Source: a gamma proteobacterium HdN1
GTDB taxonomy: Bacteria; Pseudomonadota; Gammaproteobacteria; Pseudomonadales; Ketobacteraceae
Direction: 5' to 3'
Length of the DNA stretch: 64,000 bases
Assembly: GCA_000198515.1 (NCBI GenBank)
Contig: FP929140.1
Coordinates: 4,252,527-4,316,526 of the forward strand
Each line of letters begins with the position of its first letter. Position 1 is the first letter of the stretch. A model generated the notes under the pieces. It had not been told where the DNA came from. It did no database searches and saw only the letters and a program-made list of their open reading frames with translations. This document shows positions 40,201-49,704 of this stretch, one piece after another. A program made the position numbers and the translations under genes.

Positions 40201-41751
40201 ATGCAGCGCAAACGCCTTCCCATCGGCATCCAGACATTCGCCAAGATTCGTGAGAAGGATGACTGCTACTACGTCGATAAAACGCCGTTGGCGCTACGGC
40301 TGATCGGACAGGGCACGCACTTTTTCCTCTCCCGCCCGCGTCGCTTTGGTAAAAGCCTGTTTCTGGACACGCTGAAAGAGCTATTTGAAGGCAACGAAGC
40401 CTTGTTCAAAGGCTTGCACGCCGAAAACAACTGGGATTGGTCGGTAAAATATCCTGTGATTCGGATCAGTTTTGGCGGGGCATCGCTCGCTTCGGTGGAG
40501 GATTTGAAGGCAAGTCTGCATACGCAATTCACCCTGTTAGAACAGGCGCAAGGCTGGACAGCGCAATTTCCCGACATTCGCGGGCGTTTTGTGTCGCTGA
40601 TTCAGCGACTTGCCGAACAAACCGGCCAGCGGGTCGTGGTACTTGTGGATGAGTACGACAAACCCATTCTCGACCGGATTGAAGATCGTGAAATTGCGCT
40701 TGGCATGCGAGAGGCGCTCAAGGATCTTTATTCGGTGATCAAAGATAACGACGCTCATATCCGCTTTGCATTTTTGACCGGCGTTTCGAAGTTCAGCAAA
40801 GTGAGCTTGTTTTCAGGGCTGAACAACCTTCAAGACATCACGCTGGATGCTCGCTATAGCACGATTTGCGGCTACACCGATCAGGACGTGGATCGCGTTT
40901 TTGCACCTGAGCTTGAAGGCTTGGATCGCAGCGAAATCAAGCGCTGGTATAACGGCTACAACTGGTTGGGCGAATCCGTTTACAATCCATTTGACTTGCT
41001 TTTGCTATTCGATCACCGCACGTTTCGCCCCTGGTGGTTTGAAACCGGCACGCCCAGCTTTTTAATCAAACTCCTCACCAAGCGTCAGCAATTTACGCCC
41101 GCGCTTGAGAAACTGGTTGCACCGGAGAGCCTTCTGTCTACCTTTGACGTGGACAATATCCCCGTTGAAGCATTGATGTTTCAGTCGGGCTATTTAACCA
41201 TACACGGAATAAATGAAATCCCAGGGCTCACCCAGATTACCTTGGGCTATCCAAACCTTGAAGTGCGCACCGCACTCAACGGAAGCCTGCTTCAGGCAAC
41301 TACCGGGCACCATCGCAATTATGCGATTCACGCCGGTAAGCTTTACCAGCTATTGAAAGATAAAAACATTCCCGCCATGCGCGACGTATTCCACGCCTTT
41401 TTCGCCAGCATCCCCCACGATTGGTATCGCAACAACCCCATTGCCCAATACGAAGGCTATTGGGCCGGCATTTTCTACGGCCATTTTGCAGCACTCGGTA
41501 TTGACGTTATTCCAGAAGACACCACCAACCATGGCCGCATTGATATGACCGTGCGTTTTGAAGGGCACGTCTATTTATTTGAATTCAAAGTGGTGGAGCT
41601 GGTGCCTGAAGGCCGTGCGTTACAGCAGCTTAAAGATCGCGCCTATGCGGATAAGTATCGTAACGATGGGCCTGTGCATTTGATTGGCGTGGAGTTTAGT
41701 AAGGATACTAGGAATATTGTGGGATTTGAGGTTGAAGAGCAGGTGGAGTAA
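40201..41751 (+). CDS. AAA-ATPase-like with PD-(D/E)XK nuclease domain (AAA_9 / DUF1703)
   Basis: A 516-residue protein. The N-terminal AAA_9 part has GIQTFAKIREKDDCYYVDKT, Walker A-like SRPRRFGKSLFLD (about residue 42) and Walker B VVVLVDEYDKPILDR (about residue 150). The C-terminal DUF1703 nuclease-like region has the DxExK-type motif GRIDMTVRFEGHVYLFEFKV (about residue 446). The start is ATG 40201; ATG 40168 is possible. The family is widespread, often in many copies per genome and in mobile DNA; its function is not known. Confidence 0.82.
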   Translation: MQRKRLPIGIQTFAKIREKDDCYYVDKTPLALRLIGQGTHFFLSRPRRFGKSLFLDTLKELFEGNEALFKGLHAENNWDWSVKYPVIRISFGGASLASVEDLKASLHTQFTLLEQAQGWTAQFPDIRGRFVSLIQRLAEQTGQRVVVLVDEYDKPILDRIEDREIALGMREALKDLYSVIKDNDAHIRFAFLTGVSKFSKVSLFSGLNNLQDITLDARYSTICGYTDQDVDRVFAPELEGLDRSEIKRWYNGYNWLGESVYNPFDLLLLFDHRTFRPWWFETGTPSFLIKLLTKRQQFTPALEKLVAPESLLSTFDVDNIPVEALMFQSGYLTIHGINEIPGLTQITLGYPNLEVRTALNGSLLQATTGHHRNYAIHAGKLYQLLKDKNIPAMRDVFHAFFASIPHDWYRNNPIAQYEGYWAGIFYGHFAALGIDVIPEDTTNHGRIDMTVRFEGHVYLFEFKVVELVPEGRALQQLKDRAYADKYRNDGPVHLIGVEFSKDTRNIVGFEVEEQVE

Positions 41752-41808
41752 CGAAAAAGCGCCTCAACTAACCAGCCTGCTCGGAAAGGGCGATAGCTGT
41801 AAAGGTTA

Positions 41809-42231
41809 TTATGGCTCCCACGGATTAACGATGGCCACTCCTGTCGGCGTGAAATCGGCCACGCTACGCGTTACCACCGTCATGCCATGCACCAGCGCCG
41901 TAGCCGCGATGAGGGAATCACGCTCTCCGCACTTGTCCGGAACATGTAGCCGAGCGCAGCGCAGCGCCACAGCCGTATCAATGGGCAAGGTGCGCCCAGA
42001 GAACTCAGGTAATACGTGCTGCTCCAGCCACGAGCGCAGCATAGCTCCTTGGGTCGCGTCCTTGCGTTCGATCGACAAAACGCCTAGCTCCAACTCCATG
42101 ATGGTGATGGCGGATACGAAGAGGTCAGCGGCATCAACGCTTTCTGCCCATGCCGCCACATTCATATCGGCCTTGCCAAGTCGAACCTTCCGCAGCTCAG
42201 ACAGCACGTTGGCATCGAGCACGTACATCAT
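41809..42231 (-). CDS. vapC: PIN-domain ribonuclease toxin (VapC family)
   Basis: A 140-residue protein. PIN domain acids: YVLDANVLSELRK (Asp6), ITIMELELGVLS (Glu near 47), GERDSLIAATALVHGMTVVT (Asp near 104) and SVADFTPTGV (Asp near 126). It cleaves RNA, in other members tRNA or rRNA. It overlaps the upstream antitoxin gene by 4 nt. All catalytic acids are present, so it should be active. Confidence 0.88.
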   Translation of the reverse strand: MMYVLDANVLSELRKVRLGKADMNVAAWAESVDAADLFVSAITIMELELGVLSIERKDATQGAMLRSWLEQHVLPEFSGRTLPIDTAVALRCARLHVPDKCGERDSLIAATALVHGMTVVTRSVADFTPTGVAIVNPWEP

Positions 42232-42482
42232 GAGAGATCAGCCGGCTGGGCTGCAATCGTCGCGTGCGGCGGCTCAAACTCGACGTCCGCAACGCCCGGC
42301 ATCGCCAGCGCATCGGCAATATTGCGCCGCTGCTTCGTCAACCGCTGATAGTCCTCGAAACTCAACAGCACATGAGCTGGCTTACCGCGATCCGTGATAA
42401 ACACTGGGCCGCTCTTGGTGGCTTTCTTTGCGCGCGTCACATCTTGATTCAGCTCTCGACTGGATAGGGTTGTAATGGTCAT
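42228..42482 (-). CDS. Phd/YefM-type antitoxin
   Basis: An 84-residue antitoxin: TITTLSSRELNQDVTRAKKA, then GPVFITDRGKPAHVLLSFED is the Phd/YefM DNA-binding N-domain; the C-terminal half (LAMPGVADVEFEPP) should bind VapC. It forms a two-gene operon with vapC. The system is on the chromosome side of the junction. Confidence 0.87.
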   Translation of the reverse strand: MTITTLSSRELNQDVTRAKKATKSGPVFITDRGKPAHVLLSFEDYQRLTKQRRNIADALAMPGVADVEFEPPHATIAAQPADLS

Positions 42483-42683
42483 AGAGTGCCTCTTGCGCCA
42501 ATTTCCATGTAGTTACGTTACTACAATCATAATTGGAAGGCGAACTGCTTACCAAGTTACACTTAAGGGCACTGGCTCATGACGCGCTAGCTGCCCCCCA
42601 TGTCAAAGAAAGCGCGCAATTCCAAAACCTGACTACACTTAGCTGACGTGCCCGATTTTCAGCCGAAGACATTCGAATCGCCC

Positions 42684-43475
42684 ATGTTTACGGAAACCAG
42701 CATCACCGAGAGCTTCGAAATCCTCGACAACCACTGCAAAGCTTTGGTAGAGGCGCTCTTGGACGGCATTCCACCCCAAGGCGACGCCCTTCAGTTTGAA
42801 CTGATCGACGATCTGCTTGCCCTTCCAGAAGCGGCGGGCCGCATATTCCTGGTGGATCAAGGCAGCATTGGTCTTGCCCAAAATGGCGGCCCCGTGCTGT
42901 TTTACGATAGCGGCGACCTGATCGGGCTAGAAGACTGGGGCGACGCACCCGCCAACCGCCTGCTGGCCGAAAATCAGGTAAGCCTGATCCCCTTTGATCG
43001 CAAAACTCTGCTCACCACGCTCACCCAAACGCCTGAACGCGCACTACAACTCACCCGCTACCTGATGGCCGATATCGCCCGGCGCACCCTCGTTGCCACG
43101 CTGCGCGAAGACCCCGGCGAAAAAACCGCGCTGGGCTTTGACCATTTTGCGGCGGGCCAAGTCATCATCCAAGAAGGCACGCAACCCGATGCCGTCTACT
43201 CTATCGTGGAAGGCCACGCAGAAGTCACCGTAAAAGGCGTGCGCGTAGGCGAGGTACTTCAGGATGAAATCTTCGGCGCCTTAGCGCTTCTCACTCACAG
43301 CCCCCGCACCGCAACGGTCACTGCGACGCGCAACTGCATGTGCTTGGTGGTACCCTACCACCAATTTGAAACCCTGATCCGCACCCACCCCCGCACCTGT
43401 ATCAGCCTACTGGAAAACATGGCGCGGCAGATCGTCGATTTGAACACACGCGTCATGGAACACACCAGCGGCTAG
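42684..43475 (+). CDS. Cyclic-nucleotide-binding-domain protein, no HTH
   Basis: 263 residues from ATG 42684 (GTG 42648 would add 12). Two CNB-like domains: a divergent first (RIFLVDQGSIGLAQNGGPVL) and a clearer second (AAGQVIIQEGTQPDAVYSIV, then EIFGALALLTHSPRTATVTA) in which the phosphate-binding cassette lacks the usual RPxxAxV Arg-Ala form (SPRTATV). The C-terminal helix carries no DNA-binding domain. It may be a regulatory subunit or sensor. No partner enzyme is adjacent. Confidence 0.72.
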   Translation: MFTETSITESFEILDNHCKALVEALLDGIPPQGDALQFELIDDLLALPEAAGRIFLVDQGSIGLAQNGGPVLFYDSGDLIGLEDWGDAPANRLLAENQVSLIPFDRKTLLTTLTQTPERALQLTRYLMADIARRTLVATLREDPGEKTALGFDHFAAGQVIIQEGTQPDAVYSIVEGHAEVTVKGVRVGEVLQDEIFGALALLTHSPRTATVTATRNCMCLVVPYHQFETLIRTHPRTCISLLENMARQIVDLNTRVMEHTSG

Positions 43476-43561
43476 CGGTATCATACGCCGCTTCTTCTGC
43501 GCACCTTGCGCACTGCCCAGCGCCTTGGATAGCTTCACTCGCCTTACGAGAGATCCTGTAT

Positions 43562-44431
43562 ATGCCTGTTTCAAAAAGAACTATTTCAGATAAAGCGACT
43601 TCAGAAAGGGATATTCTTGATTTCACGCCGCCCAGCTTGGCGCAGATGGAGCGTGCGCTAAAACTGCAGTCCGTTTATTTTGACCCGCAATTTTTTGGCT
43701 GGGAAAACATCGACCGCGATCGCCCTGCGCTCTATGTAGGTAATCACACCATTTACGGCACGCTCGACGCGCCGCTAATCTACCTCGCACTCTACCGCGA
43801 GAAGGGCGTCATCCCCCGCTTTCTGGGTGATAGCTTTCACTGGAAAGTTCCGGTTTGGGGCAAGCTTCTCACCGACAGCGGCGCCGTTGAGGGCAACCGC
43901 AAAAACTGCACGCGCCTGATGGAAGCAGGCGAACACGTTTTTGTGTTCCCAGGCGGCGGCCGTGAAGTGGCCAAGCGCAAAGGCGAAGAATACAAGCTCA
44001 CTTGGAAAACCCGTACTGGCTTCGCAGCCATGGCCATCGAGCATCAATACCCGATCATTCCGGTGGCTTCGGTCGGCGCAGACGACACCTTTGATGTGCT
44101 GTTTGACACCTACGATTTCCAGCAGTCCATACTTGGCCGCCTACTCATGAAAAGCAAAGCCGTGCGCGAACAGCTCCGCGATGGCGATGTATTCTTCCCC
44201 CTCTGCAAAGGCATCGGCATCACGCCAATCCCGCGCCCCGAACGTTTCTATGTCTCCTTCGGAAAGCCGATCGACACAAGCGAATTTGCAGGCCAGGCAC
44301 GCAACCTCGAAGCCCAGTGGCAGCTCCGTAAACGTGTGGCAGACGCCTTGGAATCCGATATTGCGCAGTTGCGCGAATACCGCAAAGAGGCCGCCCTACC
44401 CAGCTGGCGTGAGCGCCTCATTAAACGCTAA
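43562..44431 (+). CDS. Lysophospholipid acyltransferase-like (PlsC superfamily)
   Basis: A 289-residue protein. Motif I is an altered NHx6D form (GNHTIYGTLDAPLIYLAL near residue 60), motif II-III GNRKNCTRLMEAGEHVFVFP followed by GGGREV, and motif IV region YPIIPVASVGADDTF. These fit the diacylglycerol-acyltransferase-like/TMEM68 branch of the superfamily. It probably transfers fatty acids to a lipid acceptor at the inner membrane. No signal peptide. Confidence 0.78.
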   Translation: MPVSKRTISDKATSERDILDFTPPSLAQMERALKLQSVYFDPQFFGWENIDRDRPALYVGNHTIYGTLDAPLIYLALYREKGVIPRFLGDSFHWKVPVWGKLLTDSGAVEGNRKNCTRLMEAGEHVFVFPGGGREVAKRKGEEYKLTWKTRTGFAAMAIEHQYPIIPVASVGADDTFDVLFDTYDFQQSILGRLLMKSKAVREQLRDGDVFFPLCKGIGITPIPRPERFYVSFGKPIDTSEFAGQARNLEAQWQLRKRVADALESDIAQLREYRKEAALPSWRERLIKR

Positions 44432-44461
44432 GCCCACACCGCAGCCACCGAGCCAAAATCG

Positions 44462-45403
44462 TTGAAATCCAAAGCCTCAGCCCCCTTAATTGCGTTAGCG
44501 CCCATGGAGGGCTTAGTGGACGCACCCATGCGCGCCGCCCTCACCGCAATGGGCGGCGTAGACTGGTGCGTAACGGAATTTATCAGGGTCACGCAAAGCG
44601 TATTGCCAACGCGCACTTATCAGCGCCTTGCGCCAGAATTGGAGCAGCAATGGAAAACCGCCAGCGGCACCCCTTTGCACGTTCAGTTTCTTGGTTCTGA
44701 CCCAGAATTTCTTGCTGCTAACGCAGTGCGAGCCGCCAAATTAGGCGCAAAAGAAATCGACCTGAATTTTGGCTGCCCCGCAAAAGCCGTCAACCGCCAC
44801 CGAGGTGGCGCGGTATTATTAGAAGAACCAGAACTGCTCAACACGATTGTTACTGCGGTACGCGCGGCCGTGCCCGAACCTATAAAAGTAACGGCGAAGA
44901 TGCGCTTGGGGTATCTTGATAAATCCCTGATGTTGGACTGCGCACGCGCACTGGATGAAGCAGGCGCCGCCCGTATCGTTGTACACGCCCGCACCAAAGC
45001 CGAAGGCTATCGCCCGCCCGCGCATTGGCATTGCATTGCGCAAATTGCAGACGTAGTGCGCGCTCCTGTCATGGCGAATGGCGAAATCTGGACGGTAGAA
45101 GATTATTTGCAGTGCCGCCGTGAATCCGGCTGTAACGACGTCATGTTAGGGCGCGGCTTGGTGGCGCGCCCCGATCTTGCTCTGCAAATCCGCACCGCAC
45201 TTTTAGGAGAGCATCAAGCGCCATCCAGCTGGGATCCTATTTTTGCGGCGGTGCAGGTGTTCTATCAACACTCTCTTGCGCAATTAAACCCCACGGCAGC
45301 GGCAGGCCGCCTGAAAAGCTGGCTTGCACATCTGCGACATACTTATCCAGAAGCCAGCGAACTCTACCAGCAGGTACGCACGCAGAAGGTAGTGGCGCTT
45401 TAG
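44462..45403 (+). CDS. dusC: tRNA-dihydrouridine synthase, DusC type
   Basis: A 313-residue flavoenzyme that reduces U16 in tRNA. FMN-binding start IALAPMEGLVDAPMRAAL, IDLNFGCPAKAVNRHRGGAV with the catalytic Cys near residue 105, AKMRLGYLD, RIVVHARTKAEGYRPPAHW and VMANGEIWTVEDYLQC. The GYRPPAHW and WTVEDYLQC signatures favour DusC over DusA/B. The start is TTG 44462; no strong SD is seen. Confidence 0.93.
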   Translation: MKSKASAPLIALAPMEGLVDAPMRAALTAMGGVDWCVTEFIRVTQSVLPTRTYQRLAPELEQQWKTASGTPLHVQFLGSDPEFLAANAVRAAKLGAKEIDLNFGCPAKAVNRHRGGAVLLEEPELLNTIVTAVRAAVPEPIKVTAKMRLGYLDKSLMLDCARALDEAGAARIVVHARTKAEGYRPPAHWHCIAQIADVVRAPVMANGEIWTVEDYLQCRRESGCNDVMLGRGLVARPDLALQIRTALLGEHQAPSSWDPIFAAVQVFYQHSLAQLNPTAAAGRLKSWLAHLRHTYPEASELYQQVRTQKVVAL

Positions 45404-45414
45404 GGGGTTGAACC

Positions 45415-46530
45415 TTAGGCGTTTAACCGCTCGTGATGGTCTAACACCAGCGCATCGGCAGCGGGCAACCGGCTGGCAAAAAATGCAACGTTCGAGCGAA
45501 TTCGCTCACTTGCAGGCTCCAACAAGGATGCCTTGCACGCAGCCGCGTGAGCGCCGCGCAGATCACCCAGATTCCACAAGCCAATGCTCAGCAAATCCCA
45601 CGGCTGGCTTCCCCAAGCTTGCTGGTCCGACGGGTAGGTTAGCGGTTGCTCAACGATGGCGAGCGCTTTATTGCAGGTGCGTACCAACTCCTTCCAGCGA
45701 GCCTCACGATAAAACAGATCGGCAAGCTCTACCAGCGGTTCGCGAAACTCAGGCGCCTCATCAAAGGCGCGTCGTAACCAAAGCTCGGCGAGTTCGGAGT
45801 TGCCTAGCGCCTTGTAGCCGCGCGCAATGAACCGCATACTGGCGGAGCGTTCTGCATCCCAGCCGCCCAGCGCTAGGTAACGCTTGAGTTCGGTGACGGA
45901 TTCTTCCCAGCGGGAGTAATACATATACTCCCTTCCCAAATAGTGCGCATTCCGGCTATTGCCAGGGGCTTCAGCCACAGCCAATTGGAGCAAGGGCAAA
46001 TAGCTGGCGCGAGACTTGCTTTGATCAGGGTGATGGCTTAAATGCACACCTTCGGCAAATACCGCGACTTCGGGGATTTGCGCTTCAAGGTATTCGTGAA
46101 CGGGGTCACGCCACACGAAACCACGACGTGCGTGTATTTTATTGATGGTAAATACCGTTGCTTCACGCCCGTCGGCGTAAAAGCCCGCCACAAAGCGATA
46201 GCGTAAACGGTTCACCTGCTTACCGCTCTGCCACGCACGTTCTACAGCGGCGCGCCAGCCGGGTTCGAACAGATCATCAATATCTGTACAAACGCAAATA
46301 TCGGCATCGTCCGGCACGCGTGCCAGTGAGCGGTTGCGGGCCACGTCGAAGCGCCACGGGGTAACGACATCCACGGCCACATCCGCGCCATGCTGACGAA
46401 AGAGCGCAACGCTATCGTCGCTGCTTCCGGTGTCCAGCACAAACAAACCATCGGCCTCGGCCATCGACTTGCACCAGCGTTCGGCAAAGCGGGCTTCATT
46501 TTTGGCAATTGCGTAAACGTATACTTTCAT
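45415..46530 (-). CDS. Glycosyltransferase family 2 with TPR-like C-terminal part
   Basis: A 371-residue protein. GT2 start YAIAKNEARFAERWCKSMAE, LFVLDTGSSDDSVALFRQHG and the metal-binding DICVCTDIDDLFEPGWRAAV (DID). The C-terminal half has TPR-like helices (ALGNSELAELWLRRAFDEAP, DLFYREARWKELVRTCNKAL). It is encoded downstream of, and on the same strand as, the collagen-like gene; Thr-rich GXT triplets there could be its substrate, as in BclA-type proteins. That link is inference. Confidence 0.82.
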   Translation of the reverse strand: MKVYVYAIAKNEARFAERWCKSMAEADGLFVLDTGSSDDSVALFRQHGADVAVDVVTPWRFDVARNRSLARVPDDADICVCTDIDDLFEPGWRAAVERAWQSGKQVNRLRYRFVAGFYADGREATVFTINKIHARRGFVWRDPVHEYLEAQIPEVAVFAEGVHLSHHPDQSKSRASYLPLLQLAVAEAPGNSRNAHYLGREYMYYSRWEESVTELKRYLALGGWDAERSASMRFIARGYKALGNSELAELWLRRAFDEAPEFREPLVELADLFYREARWKELVRTCNKALAIVEQPLTYPSDQQAWGSQPWDLLSIGLWNLGDLRGAHAAACKASLLEPASERIRSNVAFFASRLPAADALVLDHHERLNA

Positions 46531-46660
46531 GGGCAGATTTTCATGAGCAGACTTGCATGGGTAGCTTTGGGCTAGCGATTTAAAGGCTCAGCCAAGCCGA
46601 AACTCGCCCTCACTACCCACCGCCGATCGGCGCAGTAGCAGGGCGAGGCTTGGATGACTA

Positions 46661-47719
46661 CTAGGGGCCGGTGGGGCCCGTGGCGCCTGCTGGGCCGGTG
46701 GGGCCCGTGGCGCCGGTGGGGCCCGTTGGGCCCCAAGCACCTGTTGCGCCTGTTGGGCCCACGGATCCTTGTGGGCCCATAGGGCCCTGCATACCCGGCA
46801 TACCTTGTGGACCTTGTTCACCTTGCATACCCTGTGGACCAGTCATGCCGGTAGCTCCCTGCGGGCCTACTGGGCCTTGTTCACCTGCGATGCCTGCGGG
46901 GCCAGTGGGGCCCGTCATACCCGTAGCGCCCGTCGCTCCCGCAACGCCTTGAACCCCCTGCGGGCCTACTGGGCCTTGTTCACCTGCGATGCCTGCGGGG
47001 CCGGTGGGGCCCGTCATACCCGTAGCGCCCGTCGCTCCCGCAACGCCTTGAACCCCCTGCGGGCCGGCGGGGCCGGTTACGCCAACCCCGGTTGGGCCCG
47101 TTGCACCTGCGGGGCCGGTTACCCCCGCGGGGCCTGCCACACCGGTGGCACCTGCCGCGCCTGCCTCACCCGCTGGGCCGGTAGGGCCCACTGCACCCGC
47201 GGGGCCTGCGGGGCCTGCGGGCAGCCCATCGAGCGATCCCACCCAGCGTCCATTCTGATCAATCACGGGGATCACCTCACCATTCACGCCCCGCACGCGT
47301 ACGCCGTCTAGCACCTGAGTGCTCCCACCACCCGCTTCACGCACAAAATCAGGCACCAGGGGCACCGGTGGCACCATCTCGGCATCATTGCCAATCTGGA
47401 TACTGACCGAGGCCTGCCCCCAAGGAATGCTGGCCGGCAGAGGATTATTTTTATCTGCTCCCAAGATCACGCTGTATTTTCCATCCAGAAAATTCACCAG
47501 CTGGGTTTCTACCCAGATCGCCGTACTTCCTGCAGTGAGCGTGGGATAAATGCGAAACGTCACCTGATGTTGATTAGTTTCACCAATACCGCTCACCTTG
47601 CTGCTTAGCACGCCTTGGAGACGCACACTGTCACTCGCCGCAATTGCAACGCCACTGCCCAACATTACAGCCAGCGCCAAGCTCGAAATCGTCCGGCCTG
47701 CTACACGCTTAAATTTCAT
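46661..47719 (-). CDS. Secreted collagen-like repeat protein
   Basis: A 352-residue protein with signal peptide ([20 protein letters not shown]), an N-terminal globular domain of about 140 residues ([40 protein letters not shown]), then about 175 residues of uninterrupted Gly-X-Y ending at the stop. Many triplets are GPT, GAT or GPA, and 33-residue blocks repeat in tandem (99-bp period near 46861 and 46960). There is no C-terminal trimerisation or anchor domain. It should form a collagen-like triple helix outside the cell. Confidence 0.85.
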   Translation of the reverse strand: MKFKRVAGRTISSLALAVMLGSGVAIAASDSVRLQGVLSSKVSGIGETNQHQVTFRIYPTLTAGSTAIWVETQLVNFLDGKYSVILGADKNNPLPASIPWGQASVSIQIGNDAEMVPPVPLVPDFVREAGGGSTQVLDGVRVRGVNGEVIPVIDQNGRWVGSLDGLPAGPAGPAGAVGPTGPAGEAGAAGATGVAGPAGVTGPAGATGPTGVGVTGPAGPQGVQGVAGATGATGMTGPTGPAGIAGEQGPVGPQGVQGVAGATGATGMTGPTGPAGIAGEQGPVGPQGATGMTGPQGMQGEQGPQGMPGMQGPMGPQGSVGPTGATGAWGPTGPTGATGPTGPAGATGPTGP

Positions 47720-47789
47720 TCGCTTTTATCCTTTTTGTAATCAAACCTAAATTTATTATTGGTGCTGGAGAGCGATACAAAAATTGAAA

Positions 47790-48125
47790 CTACATCCCCT
47801 TGCGCTCTACCAAAAGCGACCACTCATCTGACTCCGCGCTATATACCGTCTGCCGATCTTCTACCAATAAATCGTAGTGCTCGGAGCCGGTGCGAACCGT
47901 TGCATCCGTTTTAGCCGTTACGCTCATCGTATAGAGATCACTGGTGGTACTGGCACTGCTATCAAACAAACCAGGAACCTCAACCTCAGGCTCCGGCGGT
48001 GGTGGTGGCGTTTGCGCAGCACGATCAGAATGATCATTACAGGCAGAAAGGCCAATACTTCCCCCTAAAGCAAGCGTCAACGCTAAGCACATCCTTAGCG
48101 GCGAGCTCTTGTTTCGTTTCGTCAT
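47790..48125 (-). CDS. Small lipoprotein, unknown
   Basis: A 111-residue lipoprotein: signal MCLALTLALGGSIGLSAC, lipobox LSAC at about residue 29, a Pro/Glu-rich linker (TPPPPPEPEVEVPG), then a beta-type domain (YTMSVTAKTDATVRTGSEHY). It is upstream of the collagen-like gene on the same strand, with a 70-bp gap. The function is unknown. Confidence 0.65.
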   Translation of the reverse strand: MTKRNKSSPLRMCLALTLALGGSIGLSACNDHSDRAAQTPPPPPEPEVEVPGLFDSSASTTSDLYTMSVTAKTDATVRTGSEHYDLLVEDRQTVYSAESDEWSLLVERKGM

Positions 48126-48348
48126 TGTTGAAACTCCCCAACTTCTCGCGAAAACAGGACATAAACAAATGGAGCACCTGCCCGACGTTCATCAGTAACG
48201 CTACAAAAACAACCAACAGGTAAGGCGTAACGCTAGAAGAAAATCAAGCGCTGTCAACTGATACCCATTGGCCACCCGAAAACTTCAAGCCCGTTTGCAC
48301 TATGGAACACCTACTACTATAAGAATCCATCGAACCCCTTGTCTTACC

Positions 48349-49665
48349 ATGACGCAATGCTTGGCCGCTATGCCCTCCCCTGCTATTTCAACAGATCAAT
48401 CGCCCAGCACGTACCGCCAACCCAAACACTGGGAATGGGCGGTTCTAACTGTTTTTTTGGGACTGATTGGCACAGCCGTGCTTTCGACATTACCGCAGGT
48501 ACACTATGCCCCAACGGGCAACGACGAAGCCTTCTATCTGTACTACGCCGGCAGCGTCGCCAAGGGAGGGATAGGGGTAATTCCAGATCTATTCTCTACT
48601 TTTCGCGCAACCCCATCACACGGGTGGTTTCCACCTCCTTTACGCATTGGGTATTTCATACCCGCAGCGATCTGGATGCAAAATGGCGGTATTGATTTTG
48701 CGGCGCTCTCTCACTTTTCACTTAGCGCATTTTTAGTATCCATTGCGGGCGTATTCCTGTTCGCACGCCGCTGGCTATCCGGCCTGCACACATGGCTGGC
48801 TACGATTCTTTTTGCATTTTCACCGCTACTGTTGGGACTCTCAAGGCGCGCTTTACAGGATACTTGGGTTACGCTGCTGGGCATGATCAGCCTGTTTTTA
48901 TTTTTGGAATGTTTGGTTCGCCCGCGCCTACGCTGGCAAATTGCATTTGTGGGATGCTTTACACTCACCTTGCTATCCAAGGAGCCTTGCGTCTTGTTGG
49001 CACCGGCATTTTTTCTGGCTGCGCTCGTGTTTGAAACCAAAAAAACCGTTCGAACAGGGCGCATAAAAAGGCTTGTCCACTGCTTCCTGCTGCTCGTAGC
49101 CCCCACACTGATTACTTTCGCAGTCTGGGTATTCTTTGCAGGAGGAACAAGTGAGTTTCTGGATATTATTCGGATCATTTTGAACAACACTGGCACGACA
49201 AATCCCTATTTACTCAAATTTGGTGCCGGCCCTTGGTATCGCTATCTACTCGATTTTATGCTGCTTTCACCATGGGTACTGATACTTGCTTTTATCGGTG
49301 CGGGCAGTTTTTTGGTACAGGTAAATGCGCGCGATACTGACCATAAATTCCACCTTGTAGCACAAAACTCGCTTTTACTATATCTATTGATAATTTCATC
49401 GTCTTTACTGTTCGAACACGCCTTTTTGCACAAAAACGTGCGCTTCCTCGCTATTCTTGATCTCACGCTCTGCATCCTAGCAACTCACGCAATTATTGAG
49501 TTTAAGCAGCTTTTTCCTGGGCGCATTCGCCTAGCCGCCACAGCTGCAGTGATAACGGCGCTTTGCTGGAATCGCTGGAGCAGCTTCTCAACTCTTTTTG
49601 TCAAAGGCCAGCTCTACGATCCTGTTAGTGCAAACCTTCTATTTTTACGGTCAATTGTCCAGTAA
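48349..49665 (+). CDS. Membrane glycosyltransferase, ArnT/PMT-like (GT83/GT39 superfamily)
   Basis: 438 residues from ATG 48349 (ATG 48370 possible; the frame starts at 48268). About ten hydrophobic helices. After the first helix comes YAPTGNDEAFYLYYAGSVAK; the acidic pair after the first helix is the usual catalytic site in this superfamily, and KEPCVLLAPAFFLAALVFE follows later. It probably transfers a sugar from a polyprenyl-phosphate donor to lipid or protein. It is divergent from the lipoprotein and collagen-like gene, so it could act on the same surface product. Confidence 0.72.
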   Translation: MTQCLAAMPSPAISTDQSPSTYRQPKHWEWAVLTVFLGLIGTAVLSTLPQVHYAPTGNDEAFYLYYAGSVAKGGIGVIPDLFSTFRATPSHGWFPPPLRIGYFIPAAIWMQNGGIDFAALSHFSLSAFLVSIAGVFLFARRWLSGLHTWLATILFAFSPLLLGLSRRALQDTWVTLLGMISLFLFLECLVRPRLRWQIAFVGCFTLTLLSKEPCVLLAPAFFLAALVFETKKTVRTGRIKRLVHCFLLLVAPTLITFAVWVFFAGGTSEFLDIIRIILNNTGTTNPYLLKFGAGPWYRYLLDFMLLSPWVLILAFIGAGSFLVQVNARDTDHKFHLVAQNSLLLYLLIISSSLLFEHAFLHKNVRFLAILDLTLCILATHAIIEFKQLFPGRIRLAATAAVITALCWNRWSSFSTLFVKGQLYDPVSANLLFLRSIVQ

Positions 49666-49704
49666 CCACCGGCAAGCTCCGACGATCCAATGACCAATTG
49701 CCGC

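Noticed and set aside
38297-40300. tRNA gene as ICE attachment site
   Set aside because: No cloverleaf-like sequence or typical GGTTCGAATCC arm found near the parA end.
46588-47311. Cys/Ala-rich or Pro/Val-rich ORFs opposite or alongside the collagen gene
   Set aside because: Shadow frames created by the Gly-X-Y codon repetition.
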